Shown: positions 1 through 11,386, counted from the first letter of the stretch. The stretch is 64,000 nucleotides of DNA from Heracleum sosnowskyi (GCA_030848705.1 JAUIZM010000012.1:4218679-4282678); one strand, 5' to 3'. The notes: generated from the letters alone by a model not told the origin. Translations and numbers: made by a program.

Positions 1-61
1 CTCATGATCTTGATTTTGTAAATGTAGCTTATAGTCATCTTATTCACTCTTATTGGCCTCA

Positions 62-1890
62 ACTAGATAATTTAGAATCTGGGTTAAGTTCCCGACTGAT
101 GGAGGAATTGGACCCGTAAGATCATTGTTGGAAAGGTTGAGCAACCGGAGAGCCACTAGACTTCCAAGATATTCTGGAAACTGCCCTGTATATTTGTTAC
201 TTGAAAGGCTATGTTACTCTGACTCTTCTGTTTAGGTTGCAGTACCCGTGTTCGACATTTGGACACTCGGACACTACACTTATTTCGTGTCGGATCCTTT
301 GACTAAAATGTGGACACTTTGACCAATTTTAAGAGCAAATATTAGTCAAACTTATGATTCAAAATAGAGATGTGAGGAGAATGGAAGAAGCAATAATGAG
401 ATAAAGGTAGAGAAGATGCCTAATTTGCAAAGTATTCTAGAAACTCTTAGTATGATGTACTTTACTGAGATCCACATATTTTTGTGAAGATTAATGTTTG
501 TATGTACCTCTAGTATTATCTAGAGAGAAACTTGTGTATCCCATTATTTATAGTGGAAGTTTTTAGTGTGGGTGGTTTACTGTCTCCTCGTAGTTTTTCA
601 CTTATCTTGGAGGCTTTTCCACGTCAAAAATATGGTGTTATTTTTACTTCTTTGATGCTGTTAGTTTTATCTTTGTTGTTGCTATTGTCCTGGTGCTTGT
701 TGGTTTATTCATTGTTTGCTTCATTATCCTGTTTTTACACACAAAGAGGAAGTAAAGAGTGAGGCTGCAGAGAGCTTGTTGTTACTGAATTTTGTTTTAG
801 TAGCAGATTTTACACTCTTATTCTCAACACAAAAATAGGACAGTGTCCCCGTGTCCGACACTCCATACCTGAGTCAGAGTAACTTAGTTGAAAGGTCAAT
901 AGCAATGAACATATTTAAAATCTTTTCGTACTCCGTCTCCACGCCTTTGTCGGTAAGAATTATCGAACTGTAATATGAGAGACCATGTACCATAGAGTAA
1001 TCGCCAATATAAGTAGTTACAGGGTTATGATATGTCTGTATATATGGTTCCATGTCTGTACTGGAAACTTTCATTGCATTCCAAATCTGGATATAATTCA
1101 TAGGCAAAGCACCAGTTAAAGAGTTATGAGAGAGATCAATAATGCGCAGCATTGGGAACTCTGAAGGATTCCTTGGACTTCCAGTTTGACCATGAAACTT
1201 GTTGGAATGCAATTGTAGAACTTGTAGTCGTGGAGGAGTCCCTAACCAAAAGTAGGGAAAGTTTGTTCGATCCGGTTGTTTGATAGATCTAAAATATTTA
1301 ACATTTTACAATTTGGCAATGACGTTGGAACCTCCCCTGTTAACTGGTTTTGACTCAAGTCCATCACCTTCAAGTGGCATTCTTTTGGGTATATTCGAGG
1401 AATTATACCAGAAAAGTTGTTGTCTTGGAGAACAAGAGCTTCCAGATAATCGGCAAGGCACTCATGCTGTTATTTGACAGATCTAATACTGTAAGTGATG
1501 TGACACCACATATCATGGGCGAAATATCTCCGGCTAATCTGTTGTTAAACACTGAGTATAAATTTATGTCTATATATATTGATTATTGAGCTCTCACTTA
1601 GAATAGCAACTGGATTCCATTTAATGGCTGTTAAGTAGTTAGCACGAAGTCCCCTCCAAATTATTACTTGAATTCCAGATCCAGTGTGGTATTTTCCCGT
1701 GAATCTGGTTTCCTTTCAGCTCAAGTACCCTTAAGTTACTCGGGAATTGCACAAAGTATGGGAACTCTGTTAAGTTACAGAAACTCATATCTAGAAGTTC
1801 TAGCTTTGGAAGAGGGGAAGTTTAAGTAACAGGCCGCAAGTAACTTCAACTTGGAATGAGATACAGAGAGAATGGTAAGGTTTCTAAAGT
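62..1890 (-). pseudogene. Degraded receptor-like protein (RLP), partial, split by a transposon
   Basis: Minus-strand reading gives pieces colinear with the neighbouring intact RLP at 2138-4873. Positions 888-1212 encode the SPRNPSEFPMLRIIDLSHNS and NYIQIWNAMKV region and the GVETEYEKI island. Positions 62-208 encode the following leucine-rich repeats. Positions 1280-1870 carry central repeats with frame breaks. The signal peptide, LRRNT, membrane segment and tail are missing: homology stops near 62 and near 1890. The reading frame is disrupted more than once, and a 679-bp element sits at 209-887. It is a dead tandem copy. The family codes for cell-surface LRR receptors without a kinase. Confidence 0.85.
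209..887. mobile_element. Non-autonomous DNA transposon with terminal inverted repeats, 8-bp TSD (hAT-like)
   Basis: The ends are inverted repeats: CTATGTTACTCTGACTC at 209 and its near-complement ending at 887 (CTAAGTTACTCTGACTC on the minus strand). Subterminal GTGTCGGACAC-like motifs occur on both sides. The element is flanked by a perfect 8-bp duplication, TTGAAAGG, at 201-208 and 888-895. The homologous intact RLP genes carry a single TTGAAAGG-like site here, so the empty site is known. An 8-bp duplication suits the hAT superfamily, but the terminal sequence is not a classical hAT end. A 76-codon ORF inside (532-762) resembles nothing I recognise, and no transposase is visible. Confidence 0.8.
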
Positions 1891-2137
1891 CTGTTTGTAC
1901 TATTGATATGGATAAATAATCCTTTCGGCTGTATGCGAGATAATGTGAATTTGTCACAGGAGACAGGAAACTTAGTTTTGCAAATAAAAATAATGTGATT
2001 TTGGACGCAACAGCCGTGACCAAAAATTATTAACAAAATACAATAAGTACACGCAAGCAAACATACATAGGACAATAATTGCACACGCATGCCAAGTAAA
2101 ACAGACTGCAAAACACATTTCTTAGCAAACCTGTTTC

Positions 2138-4873
2138 CTAAGCCCGAATGATCTGCCTCTTCTGCATCCTTCCAAATTTCTGGAATATCGCAAAAATCAG
2201 CCACAGGTACCTATCTGTTAAAATGTTTCCCATAACAAACCCAACTACCAGCCCACTTCCAACTCCTGCTAAGATAAATAGCCAGTCAAATCCACTTGGA
2301 AACTTATCTTCATCAGAATCATCCTCTTTGTCAACAGGTGGCGACTGCTCAGTTCCGCAATTCTTGGATAACGGGAATCCACAAAGTCCCGAGTTATCCA
2401 TGTAAGAATTGTTGTCAAATGTTCTGAACTGCGGGCCTTGCGGTATGCGACCACTTAGGAGGTTGTTGGACACATTGAAGAAAGCAAGAAAATTTAGTCG
2501 TGTTGCTAACTGTTGAGGGATGACACCTGAGAGCTTGTTCTGTGAAAGGTCCAATGATTCAAGCTGTGTTAGGTTCCCGAGGGATGGTGGAATTGGACCC
2601 GTGAGATCATTGTTTGAAAGGTTGAGCAACTGGAGAGCCACTAGACTTCCAAGGGATTCTGGAATCTTCCCTGTGAATTTGTTACGTGAAAGGTTGATAG
2701 CAGTGAAAATATTTGAAATCTTTTTGTACTCTGTTTCTACACCTTTATTGGGTAGAATTATTGAGGTGTAATATGAGAAAGTGAGTGGAAAATAGGTATG
2801 GCCAAAAAAGAATGTAAAGCTTATATTTGTCTGCATATATGCTTCCATGTCTGTACGGGAAACTTTCATTGCATTCCAAATCTGGATATAAGATACAGGC
2901 AAAGCACCAGTTAAAGTGTTATGAGAGAGATCAATAATACACAACATTGGGAACTCTGAAGGATTCCTTGGACTTCCAATTTCACCACGGAACATGTTGG
3001 AATGCAGAAGTAGAACTTGTAGTTGTTCAAGAGTCCCCAGCCAAGTGGGGAAAGTTTGTTTCATCTGATTAGTTGATAGATCCAAAATCTGTAGCATTTT
3101 ACAGTTTGACAACGATTTTGGAACTTCGCCTATTAACTGGTTTCGACTCAAGTCCATCACCTTCAAATCACATTCTTTTGGGTATGTCTGAGGAATTGCA
3201 CCAGAAAAGTTGTTGTCTTGAAGAACTAGGGCTTCCAAAGAATTTGCAAGGCACTGCGGAATTGGTCCACTCATGTTGTTATTCGACAAATCTAGTACTT
3301 TAAGAGACATGACACCACATATCATGGGTGAAATATGTCCGCTTAATCTGTTGTTATGCGCCATGTACAAATTCGTATTAGGTGGTGGAACGGGGAGATT
3401 CCCCTGTAGCATATTATTGCTTATGTCTATGTATCTTAAACTGTTACTTAAAATAGCAACCAGATTCCATTCGAAGGCTGTTAGGTAGTTATCACTAAGG
3501 CTAATTACTTCCAAATTAGTACTTGCATTCCAAATCCAGTGTGTTATATTACCATGAATATTGTTTCCATCCAGACCAAGAAACCTTAATTTACTCTCGA
3601 ACTGCAGAAAGTGTGGGAACTCCGTTAAGTTAGAGTAGCTCAAATCTAAAACTTCAAGCTTTGGAAGCGTGACGTTAATGTGATGGGGGACAAGTAGATT
3701 AATATTGCACCAAGATACAGAGAGAAATTTTAGGTTTCTTGAATTCAGAAAAAGGTCAGCCTCTACTGTGCCAATGAAGTTATTATAACTAAGAGAAAGA
3801 AATTCCAGGTTATTGAGTTGAGAAATTGACCGAGGAATTTGACCTGTTAGCTTATTAAAGCTCAGTTCTAATTCAGTTAATTGGGTCATGTTCATCAGCG
3901 ACAACGGGATTTCGCCAACCAAGTGATTATCGTTAAGGTAAAGATGAGTAAGTTGGGTCATGTTTGCAAAAGACGGTGGGACATCACCATATAGATTGCA
4001 ATATGCAAGGTTCAAATAAGTGAGTTTAGTTAGCTTGTCAAGCCAAGAAAGGTCCCCTGAACTATTGAACATGTTAGATCCAACTGATAAATAAGTTATT
4101 CGGGTCAGGTTACCGATTGAGGGCGGAATTGAGCCCCAAAAAGAGCACCTTAGTCGCAACCTAGTGACTGACTGCAGATTCCCGATTGAGGCCGGTATGT
4201 TACCAGAGAAATTTGTCAAAGAAATCTCAAGTTCCGTGAAGGAGTTTGTTTTATTAAATTCTGGAAGGTAACCACTGAGATTTTGATTGTCACTCACATT
4301 GAGAACGAGCAGGCCTGGTAGATTGAAAATGGCAATCGGAAAGCTTCCATGTAAATAGTTGTGGGACAGATCAAGGGAAGTCAATCTGGACATTCCTGAC
4401 AACTCGAGTGGAATTTGGCCGGAAAATGAAGAGTATGAGAGGTTTATAGAGGATAAACTTGAAAGATGGGAGATCTCGGGTGGGATGGAAGAGTTCATGA
4501 AGTCATTATCTGCAAGGTTTAAGTTCTGGAGATGAACAAGGTTGAACAGGGTGCTGTTGGAGTGAAGAGTAGCAGTTATTAGACTGCTACTGAGGTCAAC
4601 ACCAATAACGTAACCATTAGCCTCATCACACTCAACCCCGTCCCAGGAGCAGCAATCGCTGCTGCTATTACCTCTAGCCTCCCAAGATGCCATCTTCAAG
4701 TAAGCAGATGAACTTGAAGAGGCAAAAAGGCTTTGCTTAAAATGTAAAAGAGCAGACCTTTCATGATCGTGGCATGACTGAGTAGTATTAATAGTATAGG
4801 ACTTAGCAATGACATGAAGAGAGTACAGAAGAAACAAGAATATTAAGAGTTTAAAGCTATGTAGAGCGGCCAT
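2138..4873 (-). CDS. Receptor-like protein, Cf/EIX type, intact
   Basis: Intronless ORF of 911 residues with an ATG in good context. Order: signal peptide (about 1-24), LRRNT cap with the paired-cysteine motif CCSWDGVECDE (about 33-85), a long run of extracellular 23-25-residue LRRs with many N-glycosylation sites, an island around NAMKVSRTDMEAY to GVETEYKK, a last LRR block, and the C-terminal cap NSGLCGFPLSKNCG. Then come an acidic juxtamembrane stretch (DKEDDSDEDKFPSG), one membrane helix with GxxxG spacing (GVGSGLVVGFVMG), and a short basic tail without kinase. Family knowledge: such RLPs sit in the plasma membrane, bind microbial or developmental ligands and signal through SOBIR1/BAK1-type kinases; the GxxxG helix is the expected contact. 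The ligand is unknown. Its closest relative here is 51276-54176, which has two more LRRs and a slightly longer tail. Confidence 0.93.
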   Translation of the reverse strand: MAALHSFKLLIFLFLLYSLHVIAKSYTINTTQSCHDHERSALLHFKQSLFASSSSSAYLKMASWEARGNSSSDCCSWDGVECDEANGYVIGVDLSSSLITATLHSNSTLFNLVHLQNLNLADNDFMNSSIPPEISHLSSLSSINLSYSSFSGQIPLELSGMSRLTSLDLSHNYLHGSFPIAIFNLPGLLVLNVSDNQNLSGYLPEFNKTNSFTELEISLTNFSGNIPASIGNLQSVTRLRLRCSFWGSIPPSIGNLTRITYLSVGSNMFNSSGDLSWLDKLTKLTYLNLAYCNLYGDVPPSFANMTQLTHLYLNDNHLVGEIPLSLMNMTQLTELELSFNKLTGQIPRSISQLNNLEFLSLSYNNFIGTVEADLFLNSRNLKFLSVSWCNINLLVPHHINVTLPKLEVLDLSYSNLTEFPHFLQFESKLRFLGLDGNNIHGNITHWIWNASTNLEVISLSDNYLTAFEWNLVAILSNSLRYIDISNNMLQGNLPVPPPNTNLYMAHNNRLSGHISPMICGVMSLKVLDLSNNNMSGPIPQCLANSLEALVLQDNNFSGAIPQTYPKECDLKVMDLSRNQLIGEVPKSLSNCKMLQILDLSTNQMKQTFPTWLGTLEQLQVLLLHSNMFRGEIGSPRNPSEFPMLCIIDLSHNTLTGALPVSYIQIWNAMKVSRTDMEAYMQTNISFTFFFGHTYFPLTFSYYTSIILPNKGVETEYKKISNIFTAINLSRNKFTGKIPESLGSLVALQLLNLSNNDLTGPIPPSLGNLTQLESLDLSQNKLSGVIPQQLATRLNFLAFFNVSNNLLSGRIPQGPQFRTFDNNSYMDNSGLCGFPLSKNCGTEQSPPVDKEDDSDEDKFPSGFDWLFILAGVGSGLVVGFVMGNILTDRYLWLIFAIFQKFGRMQKRQIIRA

Positions 4874-4985
4874 GGCAGATAATCAAAAAGCTCTGTGGGA
4901 ACTTTTGTGATATGGGTAGTACTAAATTTCCGACTAAATATAACTAGCCAAAAAAATATGCAACAAGAAACGAACCAGAAGTCTC

Positions 4986-5212
4986 TGTTGTTTCTGGAAA
5001 GATATAACTTTGTACAGTCTGAACTCTGAACCACTTGATTGAATACCAAGGCAGATTATGTTCTCACAATAAGAAAGAAGAAAGATAGTGGCAACTGGCA
5101 AGTCAAGGCTGGTTAAGTGCTAGACACGCTGAGATTCCATGTCTGATTTGGCTACTAATAGTCACAACATCAATCATATTCATGCAAACAAAGTTCCAAA
5201 ACAGGAAGACTT
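4986..5212 (-). repeat. RLP upstream module, copy 1 of a 227-bp direct repeat
   Basis: This block starts about 110 bp upstream of the RLP start at 4873. It recurs almost unchanged and without indels at 6860-7086, a constant offset of 1874. Shared landmarks include GAAAGATATAACTTTGTACA, TTGATTGAATACCAAGGC and GTGCTAGACACGCTGAG. It lies in the promoter or 5' leader of the intact RLP. Traces of the same upstream sequence occur near 42700 and 43030, so the module is an ancestral part of the cluster. Confidence 0.8.
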
Positions 5213-5272
5213 AATATATCGAGAGATACATATAATTATTAACTTAATTAACTTAATATAATTCTCTTAACT

Positions 5273-5455
5273 TCAAATTATTTCACGATCTGCTTGGGGA
5301 ACATTCGCACTAAAAAAAACTGATGACTTCTGCAAGTTAACCTTTTGACCTGAGGCACACTCATATTTCTGTAACAGCTCCGTAACCTTCAAAATTTCCT
5401 CCTCGTTCGCCTTACAATATAAATAACTGTCGTCGGCAAATAACATACGAGTCAT
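5273..5455 (-). pseudogene. LINE (non-LTR retrotransposon) reverse transcriptase fragment
   Basis: The minus-strand ORF contains LLFADDS-like LFADDSYLYC followed by ASGQKVNLQKSSVFFS. This is the typical plant L1-type catalytic FADD motif and the following SGQ.N..KS segment. Only about 60 codons remain, with AT-rich repeat on one side and unrelated sequence on the other. It is a truncated relic with no endonuclease domain and no poly-A tail that I can assign. Confidence 0.85.
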
Positions 5456-6859
5456 ACTCGGAGCTGAAAATCAGATCTAACCTTTACTTTGAAATAACAT
5501 GCACAATAATAAATTTTATAAAAACTGTACTCATGAAAACACTATTCCTATAAAAATTCTGTCACAAAAAACATGCAATAATCGGACCAAAACAAATTAT
5601 GTATAGACATTTGTACACCTACAATAATTGTGGTTTGAAGTGATATAGATTACAAAATTCAAGCATGTATATATATGAATCTTGAAGGAAATCTTGAAGG
5701 AGCATCGATGTACAAAACGCATGACATAATCAAATTATTAGAGATCTGAGCATGATAAGTTTGTCTTTTTATCTCTCATCAATTGGTCATTGTTGTACTT
5801 TTCAATATTCCTGCAAACAAAAAATGCCAGATCAGTAATTTAGCAAAAGACAAAAAAAAGTACGACCAGATTAGTATATCAATAGAATACATGAATAGCA
5901 AACACGAGATTAGTATATCAATAGAATACATGAATAGCAAACAACCCTAGAGAAAGAAATAGTCACGTAAACAAACTGAGAAACATTAATACAATTCGAC
6001 TGAAGAGGCATGATATTAATCTATATATATTGATGTTTTGACAGAATCATGAAGGAATTAGATGTGATTTTTTAGAATATATCGCATAATTATAAAGTAA
6101 CATTATTAATGCTTGACTTGGATTCAGTAAGGTTGTCTGAGTAATGAATATACACCAAGTGAAAGGCTTGGACTTGGTCTTGTGGATTGCTTAATTGCTT
6201 CCAGTCACAGTGTCTACGTCTGGTATGGAAAGTTTTATCAATGCATTTTTTTCCACATGAAAAGTTAAACAAATGTATATCACTCGTCTGCGTACCTTTG
6301 GAGGCTTGGGAGTCCGGAAATCTCTTTTAAGCTACCATCACTCAGATGCGGAACCAGATTATATTTAGGGGGACCAGATTATATTTAGGGGGACCGATTC
6401 AAGTTACTTCAAAAAATTTCAAAGTTTACCTTAAAATTTCTGCGATTTTGGACAGTTGGCAGTGTTACAATTTACTGTATTGAAGTTTTGAATAACAAGA
6501 TCAATGGAGGTACACTGTATATTCATACACACTTGATTACAAGAACTAAATGATGACTTGCATCTTCTCTACTGATTACAAACTTACACTTTACTTAACA
6601 TCTCAATTGATAAAATGCTGAGTATCTTGTCTATCTAGTTATATACTAAGCTTAGTGAAAAATAGGAAGGTTGTAACAAACTATGCTAATATGGAAAGTG
6701 TGAAGTTGCTCTAGTAACAGTCTGTCATTCATCATTGTTAGCCACATTGTCTTCAGCTGGTACCGTAGCGTTAGTGGTCGTAACAGGCAGGGACCACTGG
6801 AGTCTGGATTTAGTGAAGCTGTCTGAATATACACCATGTGAAAGGCTTGGTCTTGGTCT
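5456..6859. other. Intergenic region with short repeats and RLP-upstream-like sequence
   Basis: No gene is supported. A 37-bp unit (GATTAGTATATCAATAGAAT...) is repeated twice at about 5869-5942. A short unit containing ATTATATTTAGGGGGACC is doubled at 6358-6396. Positions 6115-6310 resemble the repeat block upstream of the second RLP (54485-54690), with shared AAGGCTTGGACTTGGTCT and GTATATCACTCGTCT. About 6820-6860 has the same kind of sequence. I see nothing else. Confidence 0.6.
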
Positions 6860-7086
6860 TGTTGTTTCTGGAAAGATATAACTTTGTACAGTCTGAACTC
6901 TGAACCACTTGATTGAATACCAAGGCAGATTATGTTATCACAATAAGAAAGAAGAAAGATAGTGGCAACTGGCAAGTCAAGGCTGGTTAAGTGCTAGACA
7001 CGCTGAGATTCCATGTCTGATTTGGCTACTAATAGTCACAACATCAATCATATTCACGCAAACAAAGTTCCAAAACTGGAAGACTT
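6860..7086 (-). repeat. RLP upstream module, copy 2 of a 227-bp direct repeat
   Basis: Near-identical copy of 4986-5212 but with no RLP coding region beside it. Differences are few single bases (for example ATTCACGC for ATTCATGC). The segment between the copies has unrelated content, including the LINE scrap. This may be a promoter left behind when an RLP body was lost, or a segmental duplication of upstream DNA. Confidence 0.8.
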
Positions 7087-7961
7087 GCTCTTATGAGTCG
7101 ATGCATGTCGTCTGTACTTGCATTCTTTTCTCACTAGAACATCAGAGAGATTACGTTAAAAGAAAGAGACCTCCCTGCCATAGGATTTTCCTGGAAGTTT
7201 AACTTGATCAGAATTTTTACATGGTCAGAATTTTATCAAAAAATAACTGAACTTGGAAGCAAAGCCAATATTAACAATTTGACAGAAGATAACATACATA
7301 CCATTAATTGAGATACTTGGCAGTTTCTCAAACTTCTCACGTGTGATTAATGTAGATACAAGAATCACTGCCCAATAATCTTTCCTAAGAATTTTAGGCA
7401 TGCTAGCAAGTCTCTTGTTGTTCTGTGGCGGTCTAAACTGCCTCCAGAAGGCGCCTAACAGATTGCTGGTGATTTTATATTTCAAAGATATCGTAATAAG
7501 CTGGATTATACTTAAGCTATTTGTTGGGAATTTATATAGTTATTCAGTGCAATGCTCTTTGTATTAGGCTCATATCAGACAAATAAACAAGATTATTGCT
7601 ACAAAGTAGCCTAACTAGCTATGAATCTTTCCTAAATAAGCAATAACAAAACAGAAGTATCTATAGAATTTGGAGTTAATCATACTAATGTGGAGTTAAT
7701 GGTGTTGCGCGGCCCAACAAGTGGCATCAAAGTAGCCTAACTAGCTATGAATCTTTGTAAAATATCTGCAAAACTCAAGAGTCTTGTAGGTTCAGCTGAT
7801 AAAGAAAGAAGAAGAAGCATTTACATAATCTTATGAACTAAGAGGTCAGATAAACAATTTTTTGCAGCAAATATCTCTTCACTAATGGATAAAAGTTTTC
7901 TAACTTCCGGTGCATATATTGTCAGCACATGTGGTTATAAAAATTGCATTCTTCTAGTTGA
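7087..7961. other. Intergenic; unassigned 86-codon ORF and a short direct repeat
   Basis: A minus-strand ORF at 7225-7485 (NLLGAFWRQFRPPQNNKRL...) ends beside a GT-rich splice-like site, but I do not recognise it and it may be chance. A 29-bp sequence containing AAAGTAGCCTAACTAGCTAT is present twice, at about 7603-7632 and 7729-7757. The stretch nearest 7962 is probably the former 3' UTR of the SNAP43-like copy. Confidence 0.4.
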
Positions 7962-9020
7962 TCAGTCTTCACTATCTCCTCCATAGTCTGAAAGTGTTTG
8001 TTCAAGTTCCATCACCAATTCATCTTCACTATCTCCTTCGTTGTGTGCGAGTTCCTGCTCAAGTTCCATTGCAAAGTCATCATCAATACCATCTTCCTCC
8101 AGTTGATAGTTATCATCGTCCCTTTCATTGGGGGAGTGATCCAATTCACTATGTATAGTGTCTTGTTGTTGTCCAAGGTTGCAAGACTCTCCATCTTCAC
8201 AATGTCCGTCGACAGGTCGTTGGCCATACCTAGTGTTTTGATAAAACAGTTCTTTCACATGGCTCCACTCTTCACTAGTATCTCCCACCACATCTCCAAT
8301 CAATCTATGATTTTCCGTTAAGTGTTCTATGTCTTGAATATCTATCGAATCACCCACCTCTTTTACAGCTAACTTCTAGGCTCTTTCATAATCTGTTGAC
8401 ATTTTCTTAAGGTGATAAACGTCGAGTTCCATACCCAAGTCCATGTGAATAAAATGCTCAATCTGACTATTTTCAAATAACTTCTTCTGTGCAATTCGAA
8501 TGGTTGCATCCTCTTTAGCTCTGAGTTCTTTCATCTTCTCAGTTACAGAACTTTCCTTTAAATTAACAGCACCGAAAAGAAACATGTTTCTTTCCAACAT
8601 TCGGTTGACTAAAGCTGGGGCAACATTCACATTCTCCTTTTTCGAGTAAACAACAAGTTTTCTGAGTCTCCTAAGTTCTCCGAGAGAAATATAAATCCGA
8701 AAAGAAGGCTTGTATGGCTGAGTCTCGTAAAGACAGTAAAGACAATAAAGCCCTCCAAGTCTGGTAGACAGAGATGCATTAGCTACCACATAACCAATGC
8801 AATGAGAGTAGAGAGATTGCATGAAACAACCAATGTTAGTTGTAGGTCTTGCCTCATAAATGAATGAGAATTTCCTGCAAGTCCATACTTTCTTCATATC
8901 AACTAATTTTGTTAGTCCATCTTTCCATCTTTGACAAACTCCTGAATAAGCTCATCGATATCTAATTTGAAGGTTTCGATGTCGAACGACAGACCTTTCT
9001 TTCTCTTCCTAAGAGTGATT
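7962..9020 (-). pseudogene. SNAPc subunit SNAP43-like (SNAPC1) pseudogene, intronless
   Basis: The conceptual product carries motifs I associate with the plant SNAP43/SNAPC1 family: FDIETFKLDIDELIQEF, then MKKVWTCRKFSFIYEA, RLGGLYCLYCLYETQPYKP, NMFLFGAVN and HMDLGMELD, ending in an acidic tail. The family is part of the snRNA-activating complex that binds the proximal sequence element of snRNA promoters in the nucleus. Defects: a frameshift near 8915-8925 separates the N-terminal piece (about 8925-9010) from the body; an in-frame TAG at 8376-8378 follows STDYERA, and the frame resumes as KLAVKEVGDSIDIQD and runs to 7962. No ATG-led start is visible upstream. Lack of introns suggests a retrocopy, but I see no poly-A tail or target duplication. 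Confidence 0.75.
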
Positions 9021-9035
9021 TTGTTAATAAAGCAG

Positions 9036-9360
9036 AAACCCCGTATACATATAATTATTAATATCTTAATATATTTAACTTAATTTCAAATTAATATATA
9101 TAATAATTATTATTTAAAATCAAATTAAATCTTTATTGAAAGCAGAAAATCCTCTATAATTACCTCTAATCCTTTAAATGGTATGTCATGTATACCGGCG
9201 GTATACATATAATTATTAATATCTTAATATATTTAACTTAATTTCAAATTAATATATATAATAATTATTATTTAAAATCAAATTAAATCTTTATTAAAAA
9301 CAGAAAACCCTCTTAATGTTATTGTATAGATATATACCGCGAGATACATATAATTATTAA
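9036..9360. repeat. AT-rich tandem repeat, about 158-bp period
   Basis: The sequence starting GTATACATATAATTATTAAT at 9043 recurs at 9201 with the following AT-rich block (AAATTAATATATATAATAAT...). A shorter third start is near 9341. Similar sequence occurs at 5215-5275 and about 9805-9890. It borders the SNAP43-like copy and looks like part of a dispersed AT-rich element. Confidence 0.6.
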
Positions 9361-9400
9361 CTTAATTAACTAAATATAATTCACTTAACTTCAAATTAAT

Positions 9401-10310
9401 ATGTTAATATTAACAACTGAGAATATATTGATAATTTGAATTTATTCATCAATATTAATTTTTATATACTGATGTATCTTCTAATATATTAATATAAATC
9501 AATAACACAATTTAATGTATCTCTAAAATTATCTCTAACAATTCTATATTTATAACAATTACATTTTATTATACTATAAGTTATCTAAGAACTTTACATT
9601 AATATAATTACCATCTCTCTTACTATTACGGGTGGGCACCTTATCTCGATCTGTTCCCATTCTCGGGTCAAGAATTTGGAGAATTTTTCAGATTCGGGAC
9701 GGATCGGGGAGAAATATAAAAGCAATTCGTGATCGGGATTATGTACTCTTTATTAAAAGTGTAAACCTCCTTTTAAATGATATGGTATGTCATATGTATA
9801 TTGTGATATCTATATAATTATTAATATCTTAATATATTTAGCTTCATTTCAAATTAATATATATAATATAATTATTTAAAATCAAATTAAATCGAGTATG
9901 TTAATATTAACAACTGAGAATATATTAATAATTTGAATTTATTCATCAATATTAATTTTTATATACCAATATATCTTCTAATATATTAATATAAATCAAT
10001 AATATAATTAATGTATCTCTAAAATTAGCTCCAAAACTCTATATTTATAACAATTACCTCTTATAATCTATAAGTTATCTAAGAACCTTATATTAATATA
10101 ATTACCAATATTTCTCTAACAATTACGGATAGACATTTCATCCGTGCCACCTTATATCGATCCGTTCCTCATTTCATTCGGGTCAAGAATTTAGAGGATT
10201 TTTCCGGTTCGGGCAGGAGCGGGAAGAAATATAAAAGCAATTCGCGGATTGAGAATTCTCTATTAAAAAGGAAAATTGATAATAAGGTACGAAACTGCAT
10301 GTCCACCCAT
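9401..10310. repeat. Direct repeat of about 497 bp with GC-richer core
   Basis: ATGTTAATATTAACAACTGA at 9401 recurs at 9898, and the two copies run in parallel through AAGTTATCTAAGAAC and a core with TTCGGGTCAAGAATTT and GAGAAATATAAAAGCAATTCG. Related sequence, in inverted orientation, occurs at 56930-57370. No ORF is convincing. It is probably a non-autonomous transposon family; I could not define its ends. Confidence 0.6.
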
Positions 10311-11386
10311 TATTCTAAAAATTCGTGATTTATTGATCCCTAATTAAACTTTTTAAATATGTTACCGATCATCCAAAACTCTCCGATTAAACTAAAAAAA
10401 TGTCTGAATTATAAAAAAATTCCAGATTAATCCTGAATCGACAATCAACTGATTAATTTCGATTTCTGCAACTTTGTTTCCACCTTTTAAAAATAATAAT
10501 AAAATTTGTTTGGTTCGAGCGGGAGAGACGAAATGAAAACCAAAATGGAAAGAATAAGGAGAAAGTAAATGAATGATATTGAATTATTTTACTTGTTTGA
10601 TTTTGATCTGGTGAAAAATTATTTAATTACCTTTGAATTTGTTTTTTTCCTAATAATATATAATTTCAAAAGAGCCAAGTATATTTTTATTTGAAACAAT
10701 ATAGTTTATTTACATTTTAATAAATTAATATAATTTATAATTTAATAACATCATTAATTTTTTTAATAAATTATACCAAAATTACTTTTTAATTTATAAA
10801 ACCAAATTATAAATTATTTATAATATTTAAAAATAATTTATATATTAATCTATTATCTAGTGATTTAAGATATAAATAAAAAAAACTCTATTGAAGTATG
10901 GGGTTGGAGGGATATTGGCTAAACGTAACCCAAAAAACGGGAAAATAGAACGACATTTTTTATAGAACAAACACCAACAAAAGGAATGAATTTCCTTATT
11001 TCCCTTTCCCTTTTGATACAAAATAATGTGACAATTTGAAATATTTTTTATTGATTGATATTGGTCTTAATGCAAGCAGGTCTATTAAATCTGATTGAGT
11101 TGTAACCAATACTAATATCACATATTTCGTATCCGTTTTTCTTCTGTAGCATTATTCAAATATTAGTAATTATTACTAATAAAATATTAATAATTATTAA
11201 TAGCAAAATATACACGCACAAAGCCACAAACACAAAATTATACAAATTTTTAATGAATTATGTTTGGATTTTGTAATACGAAAGTACAAGTCATTTGGAC
11301 AAATTATTGGCTATAATTGCAACTGTAATAGGAGTATTATAACAACTCTAATAAAGAGTGCTAAGAGGAGTATCAACACCACGGAA
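10311..11386. other. AT-rich intergenic sequence, nothing recognised
   Basis: About 1.1 kb of AT-rich DNA with many stops in all frames. I saw no gene, RNA or clear element ends. Confidence 0.5.

Noticed and set aside
532..762. 76-codon ORF in the inverted-repeat element
   Set aside because: Hydrophobic, no recognisable transposase or host protein; within a non-autonomous element.
2148..3488. Plus-strand ORFs opposite the first RLP
   Set aside because: They are antisense shadows of a strongly coding minus-strand frame, with no family resemblance.
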